64,000 bases of DNA from Chitinivorax tropicus (lineage in GTDB: Bacteria > Pseudomonadota > Gammaproteobacteria > Burkholderiales > SCOH01). The notes beneath the pieces were generated by a model, which searched no databases, was not told the DNA's origin, and saw nothing but the letters and a program-made list of their open reading frames with translations. The stretch is taken from positions 62,001 through 126,000 of the forward strand of contig NZ_JACHHY010000014.1 of assembly GCF_014202905.1 (NCBI RefSeq), given 5' to 3'. Shown here piece by piece: positions 1 to 8,990 of the stretch (its first letter is position 1; each line of letters opens with the position of its first letter). A program made the position numbers and the translations under genes.

Positions 1-2
1 GT

Positions 3-1895
3 AGAGGGGCCTGCGGGCCCGACTGCAAGACCTGCGATCCACCGGATGACCCGACCGATCACGCACGCACCGCCTGTGTCGAAACCGAGGGAGAACGAGG
101 CCCAAGCCATTACTTCTGGGTCTATCCCAACTTCCATCATTGCAATACCCACGAAGGGTGTCGTCAGCACGATGCCTGCTATGACTGGAGCGCACGCTTT
201 GGTGAAACCGGGCCTTTTGGCATCCTGGGGCCAGTGCATCGATTGTGCGATCTGGAAGCGATCTGCAACTATGGTGTGCCACAGGCGGTCGGGTGGATCT
301 TCGGCAAGCCTCCCTACGATGGCGGCATGGATTTCTCTGATGAGCCTTACCAGACGGGTGAATGTCCTGGACACTGCCCGGAAGAGCAGAGTGCAGAATC
401 GGAAGTCGAACCAGTTCTGTGCCTGGACGATATGGTGATTTTCGAGGCTTATCCATTGATCGAAGAGGAGTTCAGAGAAGCGACTGACTATGTGAAATTG
501 TTTGAAGTCCCGGTCGAAGTCCCCTATATCCCTGTACCGGTTCTGGTTAGCCTTTGGGCAAATGCTGGTTTGATTGCCCAAATCAGTGCAGAGCTGGGCC
601 CATTGACACTGAAGAACATGTGCCTGAACGTTGACCCGGTGACCGGTGCGCACACGGGTACAGCATCGCTGGAGCTGGCCAATCGGCTGGAAGCCAGCCT
701 GGAAATATTTGGGGACCTTGAATTGCAAGCAGGCTGGGGTTGCCTGTTGGGTTATATCGATACCACAGTGGTATCCGGCAACCTGGATCTATCCGTCTTT
801 GGCGCTGCAGTGGCGGAGGCGCCCTTGGTGGCGAATGCGCAGGTGGAGTGCCAGCAGGGCAAGATCGTCTTGACGACTGATGTAACGCTGGAGCCTTGTT
901 TGGCATTACGTCTGTCGATATTTGCCGCGATCCGCGCCATGCTGTTCCATCGCTTTGAGTTGTTCTCCCGGCGCTGGGAGCTGGGGCGTTGGGACTGGGG
1001 TGACTGCTGGTCTTGGGAGTTGTTCTCGTCCAGCAACGAGCTGGGTGACTGGGATTTTGATTTGTCACCGTTTGATATCGATATGGTGGAGTTGTTGCAA
1101 AGCATGCTGAGTGACGACAATTCCACCACCCCCCACCGAGGCCGCACGCCGACCATGCCTGCCGACCCGGCCAGGCGCGCTGGCATTGCCAACCCTTGTC
1201 GTGGTGGTAATGGCGGCGGTGGCGATTTGCCCCCGGCACCGCCAACAGGCTCAGTGCCGACGGGGCTGACCTCCAGCGATCCTATCGAAATGACGTGGTT
1301 CAAGCCGAAATCCGAGTATCCGCAGACATGCGCCCTTGCAGTGCAGGAGGGCGGCAATTGCAGCAGTGATAGCGACTGCACCGCACCGACCCCACGCTGC
1401 ACGACCCTGCGGATCGGCAGCTCGGACCGGCAGCGGTGTACACAGCTTTCCAATTACCCGCTGGATGTACCGACCAATCTGCCCGCGCTGACAGGGCGAA
1501 ATCAGCCGATCAATATCGGTGTCAGTTACTATCCAGGTATGAATGATGTGATCGAGCTTGACCCGACCCCTCGGAGCGGGAGCGCCCAGGCCGGTTTCAA
1601 CCGCCGGTTTGCCAGGCACGGCTATAACCTCAGAACGCATGATGAAGAGCCGGATCATGTGTTGGATCTCGACTGGCATGGCAATGACAATCACACCAAT
1701 CTATGGCCGCTCGACAGCACCTTGAATCAAGCTGCGGGTAGGCAGCAGAACCTGAACCAGCGGATCACCTTCAGCGAAGGGCCAAGTGGGCCGGTGCATA
1801 CCAATATGACTTTGCGTACCTTCAAACAGCAGGGGTTTCACCAGCGCAACCCGCCACACAAGTTTTTCCGTATCACACAGATAACCCGGCCTTGA
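3..1895 (+). CDS. Large cysteine-containing protein with PLA2-like motif and HNH-like C-terminus (5' truncated)
   Basis: The reading frame is open from the window edge, so the start lies upstream; about 630 residues are visible. Near the N-terminal edge, CRQHDACYD (nt 159-185) resembles the active-site helix of phospholipase A2 (Cys-x-x-His-Asp-x-Cys-Tyr), in a Cys-rich context. The middle is acidic, with a Trp-rich stretch near nt 960-1060 and a Gly/Pro linker near nt 1200-1260. The C-terminal part has a four-Cys segment (nt 1320-1440) and then a DHVLDLDW...NLWPL segment (nt 1653-1712). That looks like the His/Asn core of HNH-type endonuclease domains found at the ends of polymorphic toxins. 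A secreted effector is my inference; no secretion signal or immunity gene is visible here. The next gene is convergent. Confidence 0.6.
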   Translation, partial: RGACGPDCKTCDPPDDPTDHARTACVETEGERGPSHYFWVYPNFHHCNTHEGCRQHDACYDWSARFGETGPFGILGPVHRLCDLEAICNYGVPQAVGWIFGKPPYDGGMDFSDEPYQTGECPGHCPEEQSAESEVEPVLCLDDMVIFEAYPLIEEEFREATDYVKLFEVPVEVPYIPVPVLVSLWANAGLIAQISAELGPLTLKNMCLNVDPVTGAHTGTASLELANRLEASLEIFGDLELQAGWGCLLGYIDTTVVSGNLDLSVFGAAVAEAPLVANAQVECQQGKIVLTTDVTLEPCLALRLSIFAAIRAMLFHRFELFSRRWELGRWDWGDCWSWELFSSSNELGDWDFDLSPFDIDMVELLQSMLSDDNSTTPHRGRTPTMPADPARRAGIANPCRGGNGGGGDLPPAPPTGSVPTGLTSSDPIEMTWFKPKSEYPQTCALAVQEGGNCSSDSDCTAPTPRCTTLRIGSSDRQRCTQLSNYPLDVPTNLPALTGRNQPINIGVSYYPGMNDVIELDPTPRSGSAQAGFNRRFARHGYNLRTHDEEPDHVLDLDWHGNDNHTNLWPLDSTLNQAAGRQQNLNQRITFSEGPSGPVHTNMTLRTFKQQGFHQRNPPHKFFRITQITRP

Positions 1896-1948
1896 ATGCC
1901 AAGCATTCGGCCAGACAGCGGCAGAGATACAGCCAACGCTGCATTTGC

Positions 1949-1977
1949 CTCTGTAGGTCAATTGTCAACCTACAGAG
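1949..1977. terminator. 10-bp hairpin between convergent genes
   Basis: CTCTGTAGGT and ACCTACAGAG form a perfect 10-bp stem around a 9-nt loop, between the effector-like gene and the oxygenase gene. There is no T-tract on either side, so intrinsic termination is uncertain. Confidence 0.35.
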
Positions 1978-2018
1978 TACATGTATCAACCCGCTCAGCT
2001 GCCTGATTGAGGCATTGA

Positions 2019-2915
2019 TCAGCCATAGCGATGCTGCCGCATCCATTTGGTCATGATCCATTTTTCACCTGCCAGCACGGGTGCGCCGCCATGCAGGGTC
2101 ATCGGATCGACTTGGCCTCGATCATTGAAATACCGGAAGTAGGCAGCACTTCCTTTTTGTGGTGCGACAGACATGCCCGCATCCGGGAAGATAGTTTCAC
2201 CGCCGGCCTCTACATCATTCAGATACATCACCAGCGTGCTGACCCGTTGCCCACCATTTGCCAGGTGTGGTGCGCTGCCCGACTCATTGGGCGGGAAATA
2301 GTCGAAATGAGGGCGGTACTCGCCACCGATGCCATAGCGTAAAATTTGAAAGCCTTCACCGTTTTCCATGGGCCAGTTCATCAGCCGGGCAATGCGGCGA
2401 TCCAGCTTGGCGATGAAATCATCTTCACAGCGATTGAAGAAGGTTCCCTCACTGGTTCGTCGTTCGATGATGTCTTCCTTGCCAGTCAGCGGGTTGACTG
2501 TCGTCGAGCGTTTCAATTTATGGGTGGAACGCCGAATGATTTCATCGCATTCCTCATGCGATAACACATCACCAAATACCACCACCTGCGGGCGCTCACA
2601 GCGCATCAGCACCTTGACTTCACGGTCACCGACATCGATGCGGTTGCCGGGGGCGATCGGCATCGTGTCATAGTGGTAATTACCCTTGGCTACAGCCTTG
2701 GGTTGCTCGACGACCGCTGGTGCCTGTTGAATAACCACGGGCGCTTGGACAACTGGGCCAACCTGCTTGGGCTGCAACAATTGAAGCACCACGGTGCTGG
2801 CGCTGGCTTGGTCGAAACCCGCACCCATCATGGCTTGGATCATCGATTCCGGTGAGCAGCCTCGATTGATGTTTTCATTCAGCCAGGCTTGCCAGGCGGT
2901 ATCCAGTTGCGGCAT
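2019..2915 (-). CDS. Prolyl 4-hydroxylase-like 2OG-Fe(II) oxygenase
   Basis: A 298-residue protein. An N-terminal helical segment (about 1-45) is joined by a Pro/Gln/Val linker (50-75) to a C-terminal P4H-type double-stranded beta-helix (about 110-295). The Fe(II) ligands are visible as H203-x-D205 in RPHFDYF and H275 in TLHGGAPV; K285 fits the 2-oxoglutarate-binding Lys. The family hydroxylates proline or related residues using O2 and 2-oxoglutarate; the substrate here is unknown. The start at 2915 is chosen because AAGGAG lies 6 nt upstream; a longer frame to 3029 adds unlike sequence. No signal peptide is seen, so it is probably cytoplasmic. Confidence 0.87.
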   Translation of the reverse strand: MPQLDTAWQAWLNENINRGCSPESMIQAMMGAGFDQASASTVVLQLLQPKQVGPVVQAPVVIQQAPAVVEQPKAVAKGNYHYDTMPIAPGNRIDVGDREVKVLMRCERPQVVVFGDVLSHEECDEIIRRSTHKLKRSTTVNPLTGKEDIIERRTSEGTFFNRCEDDFIAKLDRRIARLMNWPMENGEGFQILRYGIGGEYRPHFDYFPPNESGSAPHLANGGQRVSTLVMYLNDVEAGGETIFPDAGMSVAPQKGSAAYFRYFNDRGQVDPMTLHGGAPVLAGEKWIMTKWMRQHRYG

Positions 2916-3364
2916 GGAATGCTCCTTGTCAGATTGGGGTAGAGTGGACAAATGCCAAATGAATATCATAACCCAGATCAGATCACTCTGGAGGTGATTG
3001 TCTGGGTATAGGTCATGAAACTGTGCCAACAGCGTCTGAGTATGCAGGATTTCCAGGGTTGAAGGCAGCCGGTATCAAAATCCATGATGGATGGTGCGCT
3101 GGTATCTGGGTACCGAGATTGCATCAGTGCTCAGGCACCTGCCTCGCCAACACGATTTCCCCCCTGTTTCCAATTATGGTGTAATTGGGGGCTGTTCCAT
3201 ATCGTCAAGACCTCGATTCAATAAGCCTGAAAGCACAGTTTGTATAAGCCCAAGCCGTGCCAACAGGGTCAAGCCGCATCGCTATCCGTCACGCCAATAT
3301 GCTATCTCTCAACCCGCAACCAGATGACCGCCCTGGGCTGGACAAACGATCCCCAGCTCGAACC
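2916..3364. other. Divergent intergenic region
   Basis: Separates the oxygenase (minus) from the TRIC-type channel (plus). It holds a hairpin at 3170-3188 (CCAATTA/TAATTGG, 5-nt loop) flanked by C and G runs. I see no convincing gene; promoters for both genes must lie here, but none is clear. Confidence 0.5.
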
Positions 3365-3967
3365 ATGCTGTATTTGTTTGACCTGCTCGGCTGCGCCATT
3401 TTCGCGTTCAGTGGTGCGCTGGCGGCGGGCCGGGCAAAGCTTGACTGGCTGGGGGTGATGATCATTGCGACCATTACTGCCATTGGGGGTGGCACGGTCC
3501 GCGATCTGCTGATGAATCGCCATCCGATATTCTGGATGCAAGACCCGTGCTATCTATATCTGACCTGCCTGACTGGCTTGGCCACCATTGCGTATGTCCA
3601 GTATCTGCCTATTCCCTACCATGTCTTGTTGGTGGCGGATGCCCTGGGCCTTGCACTGTTTGCGATCTATGGCGCACAGCTTGCTGCCGCAGCAGGGCAT
3701 AGAGGCATTATTGTGATCGTGATGGGGACAATGACCGGTACGGCAGGCGGCGTGATCCGCGACATTCTCAGCAATCAAATCCCATTGATTCTGCGTAAAG
3801 ATATCTATGCCTCAGCCGCCATTGTCGGCATCGGTATCTACCTGTTGTTGAAAAAACTGAAATGGCGTGAATCCTGGGCGTTTGTGGCAGGATTCATCGC
3901 GGTGGTCAGCTTACGGCTGCTGGCATTGACACTGAACTGGCAGCTACCGGTTTTCAACTTGCGCTGA
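3365..3967 (+). CDS. TRIC/YadS-family (UPF0126) membrane channel
   Basis: About 200 residues with seven hydrophobic segments. Two repeated halves carry the family Gly-rich motif: GGGTVRDLLMNR in the first and TAGGVIRDILSNQIP in the second, as expected for a duplicated 3-TM unit plus a seventh helix. Bacterial TRIC homologues form trimeric monovalent-cation channels in the inner membrane. YadS/YicG relatives are often annotated as UPF0126, and a glycine-transport role has been proposed for some members. The start at 3365 is preferred because the residues before MLYLFDLLG are polar and unlike the family; starts at 3299 or 3257 are possible, and none has a strong ribosome site. Confidence 0.8.
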   Translation: MLYLFDLLGCAIFAFSGALAAGRAKLDWLGVMIIATITAIGGGTVRDLLMNRHPIFWMQDPCYLYLTCLTGLATIAYVQYLPIPYHVLLVADALGLALFAIYGAQLAAAAGHRGIIVIVMGTMTGTAGGVIRDILSNQIPLILRKDIYASAAIVGIGIYLLLKKLKWRESWAFVAGFIAVVSLRLLALTLNWQLPVFNLR

Positions 3968-4011
3968 GTGCAATGGCTCCCCGCCACTCAATCAGATGAT
4001 CTGAAAATGAC

Positions 4012-4048
4012 AAACCCGGATGCCGTCAAAGCGGTCATCCGGGTTTTG
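4012..4048. terminator. Bidirectional terminator
   Basis: AAACCCGGATG and CATCCGGGTTT pair perfectly over 11 bp, with a small inner CCG/CGG pairing, and TTTT follows on the plus strand. It sits between the convergent channel gene and rimO. Confidence 0.8.
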
Positions 4049-4130
4049 AACCATCGACGAGAAGGCGATCTTGCGAACAGGCAACCGTTCAGCCCATGCC
4101 CTCAGCGTGGAGAATGGTCGCCTGGATCGA

Positions 4131-5447
4131 TCAAGCCAGCTCACCCCACAGATCATGTTCATCAGCATGGGTGATGGTGACCTGCACAATGTCACCGACT
4201 TTGACCTGAATGTCGGGATCGTTCAAATAGACCAAGCCATCGATCTCTGGGGCATCTGCCTGGCTGCGGCCAATCGCGCCTTCCTCATCCACCTCGTCGA
4301 TCAACACTGGCAGGGTACGCCCGATCTTGCGTGCCAAGCGCTCCGCCGAGATGCGCGCCTGTACTTCCATGAAGCGTGCCTTACGATCTTCCGCCACATC
4401 TTCAGGCACATGATCGGGCAAAGCATTTGCTGTCGCGCCTTCAACCGGCGAGTAGGTGAAACAGCCGACACGGTCGAGTTGTGCTTCTTCGATAAAGGTC
4501 AGCAACTCCTGAAAATCTTCTTCTGTCTCACCAGGGAAGCCGACGATGAACGTGCTGCGGATGGTGAGGTCTGGGCAGATCTCCCGCCATTTCTTGATGC
4601 GTGCCAAGACGTTATCTGCATTGGCCGGGCGCTTCATGGCTTTGAGCACCTTCTGGCTGGCATGCTGGAAAGGAATATCCAGATACGGCAGGATCTTGCC
4701 CTCTGCCATCAATGGGATGACCTCATCCACGTGCGGGTAGGGGTACACATAATGTAAACGAACCCAGATGCCCATCTCCCCCAGTGCCTGGCACAACTCG
4801 GTCATCCGCGTCTTGACCGGGCGGCCATTGTGGAAGCCCGTCTTGTATTTGACATCGACACCATAGGCCGATGTGTCTTGCGAAATGACCAGCAATTCCT
4901 TCACGCCCGCTTTGGCCAGATTCTCCGCCTCACGCAGCACTTCGTGGATCGGTCGGCTGACCAGATCTCCCCGCATGGACGGGATGATGCAGAAGGTACA
5001 GCGATGATTGCAACCTTCAGAAATCTTGAGGTAGGCATAGTGGGTCGGGGTCAGCTTGACGCCTTGTGGTGGAACCAGATCCACAAATGGATCGTGTGGC
5101 TTCGGCAGATGCGTGTGCACATGCTGCAATACTTCATTGGTGGCATGGGGGCCGGTGATTGCCAGCACCTTGGGGTGTGTCTGTTGGACAATGTCACCTT
5201 TGGCTCCCAGACAGCCAGTGACAATCACCTTGCCATTTTCGGCCAGCGCCTCGCCAATGGCGTCGAGCGACTCCTGAACTGCCGAGTCGATGAACCCGCA
5301 GGTGTTCACCACAACCAGATCTGCATCCTGGTAACTCCCTGAAATTTCATATCCTTCAGCACGTAGCTGGGTCAGGATCTGTTCGGAATCCACCAATGCT
5401 TTTGGACAACCCAGCGATACGAATCCGATACTATGTGGCTTATTCAT
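4131..5447 (-). CDS. rimO: Ribosomal protein S12 methylthiotransferase RimO
   Basis: A 438-residue radical-SAM enzyme that adds a methylthio group to the conserved aspartate of ribosomal protein S12. The N-terminal UPF0004 domain carries the three auxiliary-cluster cysteines (C14, C50, C79). The radical SAM motif C146-x3-C150-x2-C153 follows, in [10 protein letters not shown], and a C-terminal TRAM domain covers about the last 65 residues. [12 protein letters not shown] is typical of RimO rather than MiaB. A TTG at 5468 would extend it by seven residues. The ATG at 5447 is preferred because a promoter at 5477-5506 would start transcription near 5470. Confidence 0.96.
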   Translation of the reverse strand: MNKPHSIGFVSLGCPKALVDSEQILTQLRAEGYEISGSYQDADLVVVNTCGFIDSAVQESLDAIGEALAENGKVIVTGCLGAKGDIVQQTHPKVLAITGPHATNEVLQHVHTHLPKPHDPFVDLVPPQGVKLTPTHYAYLKISEGCNHRCTFCIIPSMRGDLVSRPIHEVLREAENLAKAGVKELLVISQDTSAYGVDVKYKTGFHNGRPVKTRMTELCQALGEMGIWVRLHYVYPYPHVDEVIPLMAEGKILPYLDIPFQHASQKVLKAMKRPANADNVLARIKKWREICPDLTIRSTFIVGFPGETEEDFQELLTFIEEAQLDRVGCFTYSPVEGATANALPDHVPEDVAEDRKARFMEVQARISAERLARKIGRTLPVLIDEVDEEGAIGRSQADAPEIDGLVYLNDPDIQVKVGDIVQVTITHADEHDLWGELA

Positions 5448-5476
5448 ACTAGAAATTCTGTTTAGCAAAAACCTTC

Positions 5477-5506
5477 ATTATACAGCTACTTACACGTCCG
5501 CCTCAA
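5477..5506 (-). promoter_or_regulatory. Likely sigma-70 promoter of rimO
   Basis: On the minus strand, TTGAGG (complement of 5501-5506), an 18-nt spacer and a perfect TATAAT (complement of 5477-5482). The predicted start near 5470 gives a leader of about 23 nt before the ATG. Confidence 0.6.
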
Positions 5507-5701
5507 ACAGGAAATCATTGCAGGCAAACATCTGAAAAGCATCGGTTTGCATAGGTGGTGGTGCTGGCCGATCCATTATCGGGCTTGAGAAAAGCCTGGC
5601 CTGAGAGGCAGATTGTGGATAATGTGAGGTTTCCGCTTGTTCCCATCACAATGTCGCATTGTTTCAACAAAACCCAGCCCCTTGGCCTTGTAGCCTGATT
5701 T

Positions 5702-6196
5702 ATGAAAATCGACCTGATCCGCACCGAACTCTCCGCATTACCGATCATCCGTAACCTGTATCAATTCTATGCCTATGATTCATCAGACTGGGAAGGGTCT
5801 GATGTCGAAGAAAATGGCCAGTTTTATCTCGATGGTGACTATCTGCGCCGCTATTGGGATGAGCCGGGCTGGAGCGCCAATCTGATCAAGGTGAATGATG
5901 AAATTGCCGGTTTCTTGTTGATTGAGCATGATTCACTGCCCGATCTGCCATTTCCGGAGTTTGCCGACCTGTTCCTGCTGAAGCGCTTTCGACGCATGGG
6001 AATCGGCCAGCAGATTGTCGAGGGCGTGATGCTGGCCACTGCACACCCCTGGATTGTGATGAGTTATGAGGCAGATGAGACATCGCAAGCGTTCTGGCAA
6101 AGCATATTCGAGCGCCTGCCTTTTCACTCCGTGCGCACCTATCTCGACCCGATTCAGCCAGATCTGCGGATCTTTATCATCAACGAGCCCCAATGA
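5702..6196 (+). CDS. GNAT-family N-acetyltransferase
   Basis: A 164-residue single-domain protein. The acetyl-CoA pyrophosphate-binding loop is visible as RRMGIGQQIVEG (R/Q-x-x-G-x-G/A), preceded by the beta-strand LFLLKRF. The tail (YEADETSQAFWQSIFERL) fits the usual strand-5/helix region ending in an aromatic pair. The substrate cannot be inferred; amine or peptide N-acetylation is the family activity. The ATG at 5702 has no clear ribosome site. It stands alone between rimO and phaR. Confidence 0.8.
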   Translation: MKIDLIRTELSALPIIRNLYQFYAYDSSDWEGSDVEENGQFYLDGDYLRRYWDEPGWSANLIKVNDEIAGFLLIEHDSLPDLPFPEFADLFLLKRFRRMGIGQQIVEGVMLATAHPWIVMSYEADETSQAFWQSIFERLPFHSVRTYLDPIQPDLRIFIINEPQ

Positions 6197-6215
6197 GGCA
6201 TGGCTGGCATTGAAA

Positions 6216-6240
6216 CAGCCCTGACACATCGCCAGGGCTG
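6216..6240 (-). terminator. Hairpin after phaR
   Basis: CAGCCCTG/CAGGGCTG stem (8 bp, 9-nt loop) between convergent genes. On the minus strand the stem is followed by TTTC, so this is a weak terminator candidate serving mainly phaR. Confidence 0.4.
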
Positions 6241-6246
6241 GTCAAA

Positions 6247-6834
6247 TCAACCGTTTTTCTTTGTGCTATCCGGCGCTGGCTGAGGCGCTTCCTCACTGGT
6301 CGGGTAGCCAGGGAAGCCAAATCCGCTGAACAGATTTCGCGCACGATCCTGCAATTGCTGTTGCATATCGACAAACATATTGGTGGACTGCTCAAGATAT
6401 GTGGTCAACATACCTTGCATGGCCGGTGCCTGGAACTTCAGGAAATCGCTCCAGACATTGTTGTTGAGCATCGGGTTGTCGCCATAGACGGCCTTCGTCT
6501 GCTCCTGTAGTCGCTCCTGCATCTGGGTGAAGATCTGCAGGTTCTTTTCCAGATAATTCCCCATCAACCCCTGCATGGCGTGCCCATAGAAGCGGATGAT
6601 CTGTGTCAGTACATCGTAGGTGAACATCGGCACACCGCCGGATTCCTCCTCCAAGATGATCTGTAGCAAGACACTGCGGGTGATGTCATCGTGGGTTTTG
6701 GCATCGACGATCTGGATCTTGATGTTTTCAAGAACCAATTTCTTTACATCCTCAAGGGTGATGTAACAGCTGGTGGCCGTGTCGTACAGACGTCGATTTG
6801 GATATTTCTTGATCACCCTTTTCTCTTCGCTCAT
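6247..6834 (-). CDS. phaR: Polyhydroxyalkanoate synthesis repressor PhaR
   Basis: A 195-residue protein. The N-terminal PHB/PHA accumulation DNA-binding domain is unmistakable: VIKKYPNRRLYDTATSCYIT. Two PHB accumulation regulatory domains follow (YGHAMQGLMGNYLEKNL and similar), with a Gln-rich coiled region. PhaR binds both nascent PHA granules and DNA, and represses phasin genes until granules form. The start at 6834 has GAGAAGG upstream; an in-frame start at 6873 would add unrelated residues. It is divergent from the phasin gene, whose control region carries a palindrome suited to this repressor. Confidence 0.95.
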   Translation of the reverse strand: MSEEKRVIKKYPNRRLYDTATSCYITLEDVKKLVLENIKIQIVDAKTHDDITRSVLLQIILEEESGGVPMFTYDVLTQIIRFYGHAMQGLMGNYLEKNLQIFTQMQERLQEQTKAVYGDNPMLNNNVWSDFLKFQAPAMQGMLTTYLEQSTNMFVDMQQQLQDRARNLFSGFGFPGYPTSEEAPQPAPDSTKKNG

Positions 6835-7011
6835 TACCTTCTCCATCATCTTGTCGTTGTGTTGGCGGCGCACGCCAGAAAGTCAAAAGAGCAAATGCCG
6901 GACACCATCTGTGATATGGGCTCGATACCGTCCGATCAAGTCTATTGTATCAGCTCATCTGCATCGCACCAGAGGCGCCGCGTGGTGTTTGATGCGTTGC
7001 AACAAATTCAT

Positions 7012-7040
7012 TTGACAGCAGAAAAACCGACTAGTACTAT
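7012..7040 (+). promoter_or_regulatory. Sigma-70 promoter of the phasin gene
   Basis: A consensus TTGACA (7012-7017), a 17-nt spacer and TACTAT (7035-7040). The predicted transcription start is near 7047, immediately before the palindrome at 7050-7066. Confidence 0.75.
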
Positions 7041-7049
7041 GACTCTAAA

Positions 7050-7066
7050 TTTGTGCAAGGCACAAA
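7050..7066. promoter_or_regulatory. Candidate PhaR operator
   Basis: A perfect inverted repeat TTTGTGC-AAG-GCACAAA covering roughly +3 to +19 of the predicted phasin transcript, where a bound repressor would block initiation or clearance. Assignment to PhaR is inferred from the divergent phaR gene and PhaR's known control of phasin genes. Confidence 0.5.
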
Positions 7067-7202
7067 ATATAACAAAAGGGCACGTCGCTGACGATAAAGT
7101 TTTGGTGCCGGACGATATCAGCCCAACCGACCAGCATGAACAGAGTAGTTCCGTATTGGACGTTTTTGTTTATGAACCCGAATATTGTCGAAGGAGTTGA
7201 AC

Positions 7203-7757
7203 ATGTTTAAGACCCCAGATCACTTCAGTGAATTTGCCAGCGGCCAGATTGAAACTTTCCTGCGGTTGGCTCAACTTTCCCTGGAAAGCAATGAGCGTAT
7301 CAGCAAGCTCAATCTGGACACCACCAAGCAATCCCTTGAGCAGTTTGCCAGCAATGCCAAGTCTTTGACATCTGTCAAAGACCTGCAAGAGGCCGTCACG
7401 CTGCGCAACAAGCTGATTGAAGCCGCATCTGAGCAGGTGCTGAGCTATAACCGCAGTGTATATGAAATCAATTCACAGGCCCTGAGCGAGCTGTCCAAGC
7501 TGATGGAAGAGCGCCTGACAGCCTTCAACAAGGACCTGGTTTCGGCCATCGACAAGACAGCCAAGTCTGCCCCTGCTGGCGCAGATGTTGCAGTCGCAGC
7601 ATTGAAATCAACCGTAGCAGCGACTGCCGCTGCTGTGGACAGCATGACCAAAGCCGCCAAGCAAGTGGCCGATTTTGCGGATGCATCGGTCAAAGCAGCG
7701 ACGACTGCAACAGTCGATGCGGTCAAGACCGCAACCAAAAAGGCTTCAGCTGCCTGA
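7203..7757 (+). CDS. phaP: Phasin family protein (PHA granule-associated)
   Basis: A 184-residue phasin_2-type protein: an amphipathic helical core (FKTPDHFSEFASGQIETF through about residue 115) typical of proteins coating PHA granules, then an Ala/Lys/Thr-rich tail. Phasins control granule size and number and recruit PhaR. The ATG at 7203 has AAGGAG about 8 nt upstream; an upstream start at 7185 overlaps that ribosome site and is rejected. It is transcribed from a strong promoter at 7012-7040, divergently from phaR, and ends in a good terminator. Confidence 0.92.
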   Translation: MFKTPDHFSEFASGQIETFLRLAQLSLESNERISKLNLDTTKQSLEQFASNAKSLTSVKDLQEAVTLRNKLIEAASEQVLSYNRSVYEINSQALSELSKLMEERLTAFNKDLVSAIDKTAKSAPAGADVAVAALKSTVAATAAAVDSMTKAAKQVADFADASVKAATTATVDAVKTATKKASAA

Positions 7758-7785
7758 TTCGGCAGGGCTGTCGTTTCAACAAAAC

Positions 7786-7814
7786 ACCCGGCCTCGCGCC
7801 GGGTATTTTGTTTT
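7786..7814 (+). terminator. Intrinsic terminator of phaP
   Basis: ACCCGGC/GCCGGGT stem (7 bp, 5-nt loop) followed by ATTTTGTTTT. Confidence 0.8.
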
Positions 7815-7901
7815 GGCCTTATTGGCAGTATTGGCAATAGGGTAGTGGGCCTGACTCTCCTAGAATGTGCGGTATTGACGATCACATCATAGAGACACAT
7901 C

Positions 7902-8990
7902 ATGCCAACACGCGACTGGGTCACCCGCGCCATCGCTTATATTGAAGCTGATTTCCACCGCTCCGCCGATACTCACCTGATCCCGGTCCGTTTGCCAGGT
8001 TTTCCTGGCATCGACTTCTACCTCAAGGATGAATCCAGCCACCCGACTGGCTCTTTGAAGCATCGCCTGGCCCGCTCACTCTTCTTATACGCTTTATGTA
8101 ACGGTCGCCTGAATGAAAAGAGTACGGTCATCGAGGCATCGAGTGGCTCCACCGCTGTTTCAGAAGCCTATTTCGCAAGGCTATTGGGCCTGCCATTCAT
8201 TGCGGTCATGCCAGCTACCACCTCTCCTGAAAAAATCGCAGCTATCGAATTTTATGGTGGCCGCTGCCATCTGGTGGATGATCCGACCCGGATCTATGCA
8301 GAATCGGATCGATTGGCGCTGGAAACAGGTGGCCACTTCATGGATCAATTCACCTATGCAGAGCGGGCTACCGACTGGCGCTCGAACAACAATATAGCCG
8401 AGTCGATTTTTCACCAAATGCAGCGCGAGCCACATCCAGTCCCAGCCTGGATCGTCACCAGCCCCGGCACGGGTGGGACTACAGCGACCATTGGTCGTTA
8501 TGTACGTTACCAGCGCCACGCCACCCGCATACTGTGTGTCGATCCACAGCATTCAGTGTTCTTCGATTATTATGAAAGCCGCAATCCTGATGTCACATTG
8601 GATTGTGGCTCTGGCATTGAAGGGATTGGGCGGCCACGGGTCGAGGCCTCATTCATTCCCGATGTCATTGATGAGATGTTGAAGGTGCCAGATGCATTGT
8701 CACTGGCGGCGATGCATTACTTGGCTGCCTTGCTTGGCAGGCGGGTGGGCGGGTCAACCGGGACCAACCTGATTGGTGCACTGCATATTGCCCATCGTAT
8801 GAAGCAAAGAGGCGAGGCGGGGTCGATCATCGGCATCCTGTGCGATGGCGGTGAGCGTTACGCCCACAGCTACTACAACGACAACTGGCTGGCCGCCCGA
8901 GGGCTCAATCTGTCACCCTTGATCGACCAGATCAAAGCCTGTGCGGAGCAAGGGCATGCATTGCCGACGCTGGCGGTTGCGAGCCGGTAA
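7902..8990 (+). CDS. PLP-dependent cysteine synthase/desulfhydrase-family enzyme
   Basis: A 362-residue fold-type II PLP enzyme. The Schiff-base lysine is in TGSLKHRLA (about residue 51), the substrate loop in [12 protein letters not shown], and the phosphate-binding glycine loop in [20 protein letters not shown]-type residues near the end ([14 protein letters not shown]) match the PLP-N1 region. The length and the GSLKHR variant resemble the Cds1-like L-cysteine desulfhydrase subgroup more than CysK or CysM. The likely chemistry is beta-elimination or replacement on cysteine or O-acetylserine; which one is undecided. It is monocistronic by context, with only a weak ribosome site (GAGACA). 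Confidence 0.85.
   Translation: MPTRDWVTRAIAYIEADFHRSADTHLIPVRLPGFPGIDFYLKDESSHPTGSLKHRLARSLFLYALCNGRLNEKSTVIEASSGSTAVSEAYFARLLGLPFIAVMPATTSPEKIAAIEFYGGRCHLVDDPTRIYAESDRLALETGGHFMDQFTYAERATDWRSNNNIAESIFHQMQREPHPVPAWIVTSPGTGGTTATIGRYVRYQRHATRILCVDPQHSVFFDYYESRNPDVTLDCGSGIEGIGRPRVEASFIPDVIDEMLKVPDALSLAAMHYLAALLGRRVGGSTGTNLIGALHIAHRMKQRGEAGSIIGILCDGGERYAHSYYNDNWLAARGLNLSPLIDQIKACAEQGHALPTLAVASR

Noticed and set aside
583-1453. Long antisense frames (minus 583-1245 and 752-1453) opposite the effector-like gene
   Set aside because: They are codon-bias shadows: the plus-strand frame has coherent motifs (PLA2-like, HNH-like), while the antisense products are low-complexity with no start signals.
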